A stretch of DNA of 64,000 nt from Hydnum rufescens UP504 (lineage: Eukaryota > Basidiomycota > Agaricomycetes > Cantharellales > Hydnaceae). Positions 31,616 through 39,696 of this stretch are shown here, piece by piece. The DNA lies in NCBI GenBank assembly GCA_014904985.1, contig MU129160.1, positions 1-64,000 of the forward strand. The letters are read 5' to 3'. The notes under the pieces are model-generated. The model worked only from the letters and a program-made list of their open reading frames with translations. It ran no database searches and was not told the origin of the DNA. The translations under genes and the position numbers were made by a program. The stretch's first letter is position 1. Each line of letters starts with the position of its first letter.

Positions 31616-32722
31616 ATGGAGGACTACGATCCTTATGTCGCTGCTGCCTCAGGATCTATGAGACATCCCCGCTCCGAATCGCCACAAGAACGGTGTACCA
31701 GGCTGTGCACAGCTGCCCCCGTGTATCCGGAGGAGGAACTCACTCCCTATGAAGATGATGATAATGCCTTGCTGACCACCAACTTCACCCTGCCCGAAGA
31801 CGTCAGCCCCACAACTCGAGACCCCCAGGCCATAGAGGAAGCCCCCAAGGAGTCAGATCCCAACAAGGTATGGGGTCCTACAGATGACTGGACGGATCAG
31901 TTCCCAGTGGAATTTTATCCGTTCATGTACCTGAGACCCGAGGCACACTTGGAGGAGGAATTGCTGGAAAGATACGGCTCAGGGGTCAAACAATGGCTCT
32001 ACGAAGAGCCCCGTCTCACCCTCATCTTCACAGAAAGGGATTGGGCATGGCGGGCGCTGGAAAGCCAAAGGCTGGCCGCGAAGTTCTATCCTTCCGAGCC
32101 TTCAGCATACGCCCAATGGTACGAGGCCAGCCTTTACCGACCCTGGGGTCCTGAGGCTTCTGCATGGATAGTAGAGGTGCTGATTGAACGAAGCCGTAGG
32201 AGGCTAAAGCTGTGTCCAATCCCTCCAGCTACCTTGATAAAAGGCAGCCTCACTCGCCCCCCTGGCATGACCTTCAAGTCCATGGACCTGGTTAAACTCC
32301 TCCACCCGAATGGTCCTCCACAAGTTCAGGGACTCTCACAGAGCTTAATGTCCAGATATCTCCTCACTTCCCACGACCTCATCACTCTCCTAGAGAAACG
32401 GATCGAATACTTATGCCTACTCACGGCATTCGGCGCCCGGGAACTACTCGAAGCTACACAGAAACTGGATTCTCTGATAAGAAGGCACTCATCATACCAA
32501 GAGCCTGTCAAATTCAATGTCCAGATACCCTTCACTGGTCCGCACCGGACTACGCTGGAATGGCTGGCTCAATCCACCCCCAAAGTTGATCCCACGTCTC
32601 TCACGGCTCGTGGCACCTATGCGGGTGAGCAATTCCGTTGGAATGGGTGGTTTGAGCGTTATGAAATCATGCTGGACGACCTTGACCTCAAGGACATGGG
32701 CATCCTGCCAAAAGAATCCTAA
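31616..32722 (+). CDS. Post-pol ORF 2, 368 codons, unrecognised
   Basis: First ATG at 31616 (MEDYDPYVAAASGSMRHPRS). The acidic N-terminal third is followed by WTDQFPVEFYPFMYL, FTERDWAWRALESQRLAAKF and a helical C-terminal half (LLTSHDLITLLEKRIEYL). It ends 18 bp before the 3' LTR, just upstream of the polypurine tract TGGGGGGCAC (32731-32740). Intact over its length although pol is broken. It may be an accessory protein of this long element lineage; function unknown. Confidence 0.45.
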   Translation: MEDYDPYVAAASGSMRHPRSESPQERCTRLCTAAPVYPEEELTPYEDDDNALLTTNFTLPEDVSPTTRDPQAIEEAPKESDPNKVWGPTDDWTDQFPVEFYPFMYLRPEAHLEEELLERYGSGVKQWLYEEPRLTLIFTERDWAWRALESQRLAAKFYPSEPSAYAQWYEASLYRPWGPEASAWIVEVLIERSRRRLKLCPIPPATLIKGSLTRPPGMTFKSMDLVKLLHPNGPPQVQGLSQSLMSRYLLTSHDLITLLEKRIEYLCLLTAFGARELLEATQKLDSLIRRHSSYQEPVKFNVQIPFTGPHRTTLEWLAQSTPKVDPTSLTARGTYAGEQFRWNGWFERYEIMLDDLDLKDMGILPKES

Positions 32723-32740
32723 CGCCACGCTGGGGGGCAC

Positions 32741-33311
32741 TGTAATATTGCGTTACTTTATCTACCATCCGTACTCCATGTATATTACGTAAGAGCGTGG
32801 CCACTGAGGATTCTAAGTCCCCGCGGCAGTGGAATCAAATTTACCTTTTTGCCCGGACCTCGCAGCTCACACTCAAACTGTGAAACCGACGCAGCCATGC
32901 CTCGACCCCGCGACTGAGTCGCATAACATCTATAACGCATCAAGACAAGCGATCCGTCGCCATAGAGCACAGGGCAGAGATGGATAAGGAGAGTCGCGTA
33001 CAAGCGCGACTCTACTAGGTGAGTGCCACCTTTTAGGATCTAAACTAACCCGCCACTTCTTCCCTAGATAGTAACTGAGCCCCTTGGCCAGTTACTACCA
33101 CCTCCCATTCTCCAATCCCCTCCTCTCCTCTCGTTTCTCCCACACCTGAAGCGAAGCCAGTGCCTAGCCTCATTCGTGGTCCTCCCGTTTGAAGCCAGTG
33201 CTTAGAATGGTTGGAGTATCCTTCCTCTTCTATTCACAGATACGCCGAATCCGCCTCGTCTAATGACGACAAATACCGCGGTCCCTCGAAGTCGAGGACC
33301 ATGTTATTACA
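32741..33311 (+). repeat. 3' LTR of the chromovirus
   Basis: 571 bp, same ends as the 5' LTR, preceded by the purine tract TGGGGGGCAC and followed by the TSD GGTAT at 33312-33316. Differences from the 5' copy are almost all C/T or G/A, often at CG versus TG or CA. Confidence 0.93.
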
Positions 33312-33316
33312 GGTAT

Positions 33317-35015
33317 ACTGCCTTCTCAACATGCACCTTTGTCTTCTGGTCCAATATTCATGTAGAATGGGCATGATCCAGTGTTGCAAGTTTGAATTTG
33401 TGGGCATGTAACTTCCACACAAGCTGCTCATGAAGAATGTGAAGATTAAGCTGCATTGTGATCCATCTATCCTTCTTCAGTTGCTCTAGCTTCCATGCCA
33501 CCACCCAATCCCCTAATTTCAGCCCTTCTGTCCTTTTCTTGATATTGGACTGAAGTCGACTAATAGCCAGCTTGGTCAAATGAACTCTTTCCTGCCACTC
33601 AACAAGTATGGCTTCACCAGCAGAGTCTTTGGGGATCACATCATTGCCTTCACTAATCAGTTCCCATAAGTTCTCTTGTTGTGCCTCTAATGTTGACTGC
33701 AAGGACAGGATGTGCTCTATTGCACAAGCCCCTTGGGTTTTTGACTGCTGCATGATAGGTTTACTATGATATGCATGTTGCTCTTTGAATTGGTGGAGGA
33801 GGTACTTGATTGAAAATGTACTTTCAGCAAGCTTCTCTTTAGCCTCATCCAACCAAGATTGAGCTCAATCAACAGAGACCTGCAGCCATTTTCCAAAGTC
33901 CCCCCACTTCTCTTCATCAATGTGTTCCACTTGTAGATCAAGAATGAAAAGGTGTTGATGATAGCCTGTTACCCTAAGGCATGGAATAAGTTGGTGGAGT
34001 CCACTCCAAAAACATTCACACCCTTCTCCATCTGAGAGGCCCAAATTGTGCTCTTTCTTGGATGGTACCAGAGTTGGCATGTCCACTGGTGGCCATAAGC
34101 ATGGAAAATTGAGATGCCCCACTTGAGATGTGGAGACCAGTCAGGCATGAAATTCCATTTCTTCAATGACTAGTCCATTTGGCAGCCAATATTGTACAAA
34201 ACACCAATTCTCCAGCAATGAGGCAAATGCTTGAAAAGGAAATCAAGAAGAGTGAATGCGTAGAACTGTTTTTCACCAGCAGTCCACATGCTAGCAATAA
34301 CTAGGGGAATATCATGGTGGCAGAGCATGGCAAGAACACCAGTATCACTGAAATATTGAGTTGAAGCCTTGACACAGTCCCCATCCACAGCAATAAAGGA
34401 CTCGCCACATGCACTATATGTTGAATTTGGCATTTTAAGATTGTCCTCCACCTTGTCTTCATCCTCTACAGCATGCACCTCACTTTCCATGGTCTCATTG
34501 GCTTTTTGCTTCTGCCCAGCTTGGGCTGAGGACTTCTCAGGTTGAAGGTCAAGGATTTTGGCCTCCCACAGTTCCAAATCTCTCTGTGATAGCTCAATTG
34601 TTCTTGGTGACACAACAAAGGGATCCTGGGTCCCAGTCTTGGTCTGATGACCAGCACATTGGTCCAAGTCTTGCTGATGTTTCAATTGGAAGTTCACATT
34701 GAGGCACACAATGGCATCAACCTTCAAATCCCCATTCTCTGAGCTTTTACTACCAAAACATAAGGGACACCATGTCTGCAGATAGGTACTAGGAATGTTG
34801 TGATCACTTGGGAAGGTTGCAGTGTTCTGCACATTTGAATACTCTTGCCCATTGACTGGGGTAGTCTCATCCAACTGGGGTGCCACACAATCTTGTCCAC
34901 TAAGTGTTAGTGGGATATTAGTCTGACTGGCACTCGGCCCTATTAAAACATCACTACTACAATGTACCAATGTATCCTCTCCTTCCTTTACTTTCTCTTT
35001 TCTCTTTCTTCTCAA
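33317..35015 (-). pseudogene. KDZ transposase copy 2, N-terminal and central part
   Basis: Minus strand. From 35015 the frame has CPLCFGSK, DAIVCLNVNFQLKH, DTGVLAMLCHHDIPLVIASM, WTAGEKQFYAF and WRIGVLYNIGCQMD. After a frameshift near 34170 come FHAYGHQWTCQLWYHP and GLSDGEGCECFWSGL; after another near 33860 the helical region to DHAHST and TGA at 33358-33360. In KDZ enzymes the block after DAIVCL normally reads D-x-NF; here it is N-V-NF, so a probable catalytic Asp is replaced. The gene continues in 16722-17401. Confidence 0.9.
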
Positions 35016-36167
35016 ACACTCCAGTGGAAAGCTTCTCCACAGGAGTTTAGTGCTGCCCCAGCTTTAGTTAGATTCATATCTGTTTATGTAAGTAGACTTG
35101 AATAGCTAGCTGCAGGAAGATCCAGAAATATATCTTTTTTCCACCCACTTGGCTGCTATCCGCAGTGTACCGGAACAGTACACTACAATCCTCGCACTGC
35201 ATGACCTTACCACAGAACTTTACTCTTATTTCTAACATCATGGCAAGCCCCAGATCCATGTACCTACATCTAAAGACCCATCCTAGAACATTCCTGGACC
35301 CTACCTTCAAACTAACATGCAATCCTGTCAAAGGTAACAATGGACCAAAGCCCAGTCCGGAACCCCCACTGGGACTGCTTAACCACCCCAAACCTAATTT
35401 GGACTCTACTGAATTAACACTGGTGGAGTGTGTAAGAACCTGTATCTGGGGCTCAACACTCATTTCACCTATACTCGACTGAGCCTACGAAACATTATCA
35501 TTGAAGATTCGCAGCCCCCTCTTAACCAGGGTGGATACCTCAAAAGGGGTGGTCACTCCCACTAAAAATAATGAAGCTCTAGACTTCACTTCCAGGGACT
35601 GGGCAAGATCCAGTCCAGGATCTGGCTGTAGTCCAGACTCCACTGCTTCCAGCCTCACAAGAACAGCCTGGAAACCTGGCCACCTGCCATGCCATGATCA
35701 CTCCAGGCTGGTCAGTCACATGGGGGACCTAATTTAGGTACCACTTTCAGGGCAGAAAATGGTACCTAATAGGTCCCTCAAACCTTACGGCCGAAATCAG
35801 CCTATTTCAATTCAGTTTTTTGGCCATCTGTCAGCCAATCCATGGCTGTGCTATATTATATACTTATTTGTTATTATTTGTTTACTATTTATTATTATTA
35901 TTATTACTACTATTATTATATACATATTATACTATATACATATTACCCCCCCGGGGTCTGCCACCACAGGGGGGGCATGGTTCATGCAGGTTACACACCT
36001 GCATCAGCATATACCCACCATACACCCCCAGTCAGGGGCCGGTTCCCTTTGGGCACTCCCTCAAGGGAGTTGGTTTTTGTTTGTGGGGGCTCATTCGCGG
36101 TTATCGTTCACAACGTCTCATTCGGCGGGTTCATAGTTGGGGGTTCACAGGGGTTCTGGTTCAGGAT
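35016..36167. other. No gene; repeat-end motifs and (TTA)n tract
   Basis: At about 35704 a stretch CAGGCTGGTCAGTCACATGG continues to ACCTAATTTAGGTACCAC and TGGTACCTAATAGGTCCC. It resembles the CAGCCTGGTCAGCCATAT ends and also the end of KDZ copy 1 near 1876-1912 read in reverse. Its outer end faces left, so it is not simply the right end of KDZ copy 2. A (TTA)n-like tract lies at 35884-35945. The noncoding 35.1-35.7 kb region is the likely 5' flank of the KDZ gene. Confidence 0.45.
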
Positions 36168-36284
36168 CTAAAGAAACAATTGATGGAACATTAGTAGAAC
36201 AGTAATGCAGCGCAAAAAGAGCAGCTTATGCTGCTCTTTTTGCGCCACAAGAATAAGAAATGAAAATAAAAAATAAAAACATAC
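36168..36284 (-). other. Intron-like hairpin cassette 2a
   Basis: Minus strand: AAG/GTATGT at 36284, stem GCGCAAAAAGAGCAGC...GCTGCTCTTTTTGCGC, CTACTAATG, and CTTTAG ending at 36168. 117 nt. Confidence 0.6.
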
Positions 36285-36456
36285 CTTGTAGTACCCCACA
36301 CCTGCTGTGGGAGTGTGGGGTACTGGGGTCGTGTACTTTGGGTTGTATGTATGGTGGTTCGTATGGGGTCCTCTCTGTGCCCCATCATTTGGGCATTGAT
36401 AAGCAGGGTTGCGGGGGGGGTTTGCATCGGTATTTGCTCGCTTGAGAAGTCAAGAC

Positions 36457-36564
36457 CTACAGGACAAGAAATTTAAATCAGTTAATAATTAAATACCATG
36501 CAAAAAGAGCAGCGAAAGCTGCTCTTTTTGCATGGGTGTACTACTGGGCGGGACAGGGACTCAC
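36457..36564 (-). other. Intron-like hairpin cassette 2b
   Basis: Minus strand: AAG/GTGAGT at 36564, stem ATGCAAAAAGAGCAGC...GCTGCTCTTTTTGCAT, TTAACTGAT, and CTGTAG ending at 36457. 108 nt. Confidence 0.6.
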
Positions 36565-36711
36565 CTTACATAGGACCACACACCCACCAGGGCAGGTGTG
36601 TGATTCCTGGTGCCCGCATTAGGCGGGGGTGTGTCCTCATTCAGCATGGTTGCATCCCCATTTGACGCGGCCGCGTCCTTGTTTGGTGTGGCGCCACATG
36701 TCATGTCCTGG

Positions 36712-36885
36712 GCATGTTGGCATGGCATGTTGCATTGGCATGGTGCATTGCATTGGCGTGGTGCATTGCGTTGGTGTGGTGTGTTGCATTGGCATGGCAC
36801 ATTGTGTTGGCATGGCACATTGCATTGGCAGGGTGCATTGCATTGGCATGTCGCGTTGTGTTGCATTGGCGTGTCGCGTTGCTGT
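36712..36885. repeat. 18 bp-type minisatellite (GCATTGGCATGG)
   Basis: Tandem variants of TGTTGCATTGGCATGGTG make both strands open (His/Trp/Gly on plus, Cys/Gln/Asn/Pro on minus). It lies in the spacer between cassettes 2b and 2c. Confidence 0.8.
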
Positions 36886-36969
36886 GCTGCGTTCACATCA
36901 GCGTGTCACACAGGTGTTTGGGCTCTGGTCATTTTGTGGGTTACTGTCATGTGTTGGACGAGGGCCCAG

Positions 36970-37080
36970 CTAGAATAATTAAAAGCACATTAGTAAAAAA
37001 TTCGAAAGCAGCGCAAAAAGAGCAGCTTTCACTGCTCTTTTTGTGCCAATGTATCTACTACAATTCATAAAAAAACATAC
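36970..37080 (-). other. Intron-like hairpin cassette 2c
   Basis: Minus strand: AAG/GTATGT at 37080, stem GCACAAAAAGAGCAGT...GCTGCTCTTTTTGCGC, TTTACTAATG, and TTCTAG ending at 36970. 111 nt. Confidence 0.6.
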
Positions 37081-37177
37081 CTTGTATGACCACACACCCA
37101 CTGCTGTGGGTGTGTGGTCATCTATGCCTGCCTGTCTAGGTGGTTTCCTGTTCAGTCGATGTATGTGCATTTTAATC

Positions 37178-37499
37178 AACTCAACGCCGGCAATTGAAGG
37201 ATCCCCAAAAGCGCTCAAGTGCCATCACCACAAGTACCATCTAAATTAATAGCCAGTATATAGACAAGGAATACGTTATTATGTAATATATATTTTTCCA
37301 AAAGATGACAAAGACAACCATAGTAGGTCAGAGCTCATTGAGCTCTGACCTACTATGGTTGTCTTTGTCGTCTTTTGGAAAAATATATATTACATAATAA
37401 CATATTCCTTGTCTATATACTGGCTATTAATTTAGATGGTACTTGTGGTGATGGCACTTGAGCGCTTTTGGGGATCCTTCAATTGCCAGTGTTGAGTTG
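37178..37499. mobile_element. 322 bp near-perfect foldback (MITE-like)
   Basis: Arms 37178-37337 and 37339-37499 are inverted copies with only a few differences (CAACTCAACGCCGGCAATTG against CAACTCAACACTGGCAATTG); the centre is GAGCTCATTGAGCTC. No loop to speak of, no ORF. I see no clear target duplication. Confidence 0.9.
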
Positions 37500-37582
37500 C
37501 GTCCTCACATACCAACAGGCAACCGCCTACAAAGGAAAGGCAAGCAGATGACCACACCCGCCGCTGCGGGTGTGGTCAAAAG

Positions 37583-37686
37583 GTGAGTTTTTTATACTAG
37601 TAGATACAACAGTGCAAAAAGAGCAGCAAAAGCTGCTCTTTTTGCACTGCTTTGAATTTCTTTACTGACCATGTTGATATTCCTAG
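37583..37686 (+). other. Intron-like hairpin cassette 2d
   Basis: The GC stem GACCACACCCGCCGCTGCGG... is upstream; AAG/GTGAGT at 37583, stem GTGCAAAAAGAGCAGC...GCTGCTCTTTTTGCAC, TTTACTGACC, TTCCTAG ending at 37686. 104 nt. Confidence 0.65.
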
Positions 37687-37935
37687 GTCATGGCCTCATC
37701 CCAGGCACCAAACGAGGCCCTGCCAAAGGACGAGGCCTGACCGCTCAGGTCCTAAATGGCAACACGCAAACCGAAAACAACCTGAAAACAACCCAAATGA
37801 AGCTGCGCCAAATGAAATGGTGCCAAACAAAACCCTGCCAAGCGAAACACAACAGGATGCAGAGGTGGCTGCATGCCAACGGAGTGGCTGCACAAACCAC
37901 ACACCCGCTGCAGTGGGTGTGTGGTTCTATATAAG

Positions 37936-38026
37936 GTAAGTGCACCCCCAATGGTGCAAAAAGAGCAGCAATGCTGCTCTTTTTGCACCTGTTTTAATTT
38001 TTTTAACTAATGATTTATTATTCTAG
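37936..38026 (+). other. Intron-like hairpin cassette 2e
   Basis: The GC stem ACACACCCGCTGCAGTGGGT... is upstream; AAG/GTAAGT at 37936, stem GGTGCAAAAAGAGCAGC...GCTGCTCTTTTTGCACC, TTTAACTAATG, ATTCTAG ending at 38026. 91 nt. The spacer before it carries a four-residue P-N-E-x periodicity. Confidence 0.65.
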
Positions 38027-38115
38027 GCCAGCAACAAATGAAGACCTGTAGAACAAGCCCCCCTGAACGATGACCTGCCTGCAAAACGAGATCTGCAAAT
38101 GACGAGGTGCCAAAT

Positions 38116-39227
38116 GAATCCCACACCATGCACTTGTTCCTTTTATTAACCAGTAACAAAACACCTTAACCACTGGACTATGCTCAGATTAATCTCCAGA
38201 ACCCAGAGATGTCCCTTAATTTTGCTTCCCATGAGCTCCAAAACACATCACAAGATCAGTGACATCATGCTCCAACTACTCCACAAGCTCAGCAAACTAG
38301 TGACATCATTTCCTTTATGAATCCTTTTGTTCTCTTTATGAATGACATCACTATGACATCACACTCTATGGATGACTCAGCTATGACCGCATTATGACAT
38401 CATTTCTTTATTGCTCTTTTGTTCTACTCCACTATGACTCCCCCATGACATCACTATGATCTCATAGCTTTATTACTCTTTGTTCTTGCTCCATGCACAG
38501 CCACCTTCAGATAGGTATATAAGCTAGCAGATTTTCTTGTTCCCCCCCCATCTCCTCACTCTGGAAATCAACCACTGTCTACTACTGTCAACCATTCTGC
38601 TTATAATCTAAAGAAAAGTCTATCTAAAGCCATCTGGAGCTAAGTCATCTTCAAGGTTGTTGAGACCAAGCTACTGGAAGCCATCTATGTGAAATACTGA
38701 AGCCAAGGATAGTTGCAGAACCTAAGGTTAGAGTTGCTGGACATCCAAGGAAAAAGTAAGCATAATGAAATACAAGTCAGGAAAGAAGATTGAAGCATAC
38801 TAATCAAACCAACCAAGCACTGACCATTCTATAGCCCACAGATATCCACATTTTGACCAGGAGGATGTAAACAAGGACACACAAATATCAGTAAACAAAC
38901 AAACACAACACAAACACATATAAGCCTTTCTATAAGCATCCCAGATGTATAAGCCTTTCCATAAGCATCCTCCACATATAAGCCTTTCTATAAGCATTCC
39001 ATATGACGTATAAGCCTTCCTATAAGCATCTATGATATATCATTGACTATTGCTAGTCCATATCACATTCCATTCTCCAATAAACACATACATAGCTTGC
39101 AGAGAGTGATCAACCATTGAAGTGAACCAACCCATTTGAATAAACAGAAACACAGTCTCCCATCTACACACTGGCTGAACCAGATTTTGATTTGACAGTC
39201 ATCGGAGCTCCCAACCCTTCTTCTATA
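38116..39227 (+). mobile_element. Solo LTR, family A, copy 2
   Basis: 1112 bp matching 52509-53606 in reverse complement over its whole length, from GAATCCCACACC to TTCTTCTATA. TATA-box GGTATATAAGCTAGC is near 38514. Direct repeats of TATAAGCCTTTC / TAAGCATCC lie near 38929-39030. It directly follows the last spacer of array 2. No internal region follows, so it is a solo LTR or a truncated element. Confidence 0.85.
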
Positions 39228-39690
39228 ATGGCTATGTGTAGAGATGTGAGAATGGGAGGGTGGTCGCAAGGGCTCAGAACATCAAAGGAAATGATGTTCC
39301 CAATTGTCAATTTCATCCACCCTTATATGTGTTCTCTCCTCAGTGTCTACAACAAGGCTAATAGAGCCATTGTTTCCACAGCTTTTGTTGTATAGCTCAT
39401 CTAAAGGATGAAAAGTCAGAGAAAGTATCACAAAAGAGACCCATGCTTACCATCTGTCCACTTCATGAGCTTGAAATTCTGCCTATTTTTTAATATCCAA
39501 ATGAAAGATATTAAGTTCTGTGTGGCTTCGGACCCCATGGCACTCCACTTCACACCACTACACCTGTGGGGGAATTGCTGGAACAAAGGCCATCCAACCA
39601 GCCAAACACCACATTCAAGGCACACTTGCCCCATACCCACAAAAATATGCTTGAACAGCACAAAACCATCTGGGACTGGGCAGGTTTGTG
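39228..39690. other. No supported gene
   Basis: Short frames on both strands, none with a recognised motif. The plus frame that begins in the LTR at 39192 (MTVIGAPNPSSI) repeats the gag start of the 45-53 kb element but loses similarity at the LTR end. Confidence 0.4.
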
Positions 39691-39696
39691 GATCAG

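Larger units (their letters stand above)
17407..33311 (+). mobile_element. Chromodomain Ty3/Gypsy retrotransposon (15.9 kb) with nested foldback insertion
   Basis: Two 571 bp LTRs (17407-17977 and 32741-33311) start TGTAATATTG and end ATGTTATTACA. They are flanked by the 5 bp duplication GGTAT (17402-17406 and 33312-33316). Inside, in order: a pre-gag ORF, gag, pol with protease, reverse transcriptase, RNase H, integrase and chromodomain, and two or three further ORFs after pol. About 4.24 kb of the length is a later foldback insertion (19110-23343); the original element was about 11.7 kb. The LTRs differ at roughly three dozen sites by eye, nearly all transitions. pol has several stops and frameshifts, so this copy is defective. 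Confidence 0.95.
36168..38110. repeat. Hairpin-cassette array 2 with orientation switch
   Basis: Five cassettes: three read on minus (36168-36284, 36457-36564, 36970-37080) and two on plus (37583-37686, 37936-38026). The switch falls at the foldback element 37178-37499. Each has a GC-rich stem, AAG or AG/GTRNGT, a GCAAAAAGAGCAGC-type stem, a branch-like site and YAG. The spacers between them are diverged, unlike array 1, but in each the frame across the GC-rich stem can be read as HTPxxVGVW just before the donor. Confidence 0.75.

Noticed and set aside
30115..32722. Envelope gene of the chromovirus
   Set aside because: The position would fit, but I see no signal peptide, fusion peptide or transmembrane anchor in these ORFs.
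36610..36978. Trp/His/Gly-rich plus-strand protein
   Set aside because: Product of the 18 bp minisatellite; an equally long frame exists on the minus strand.
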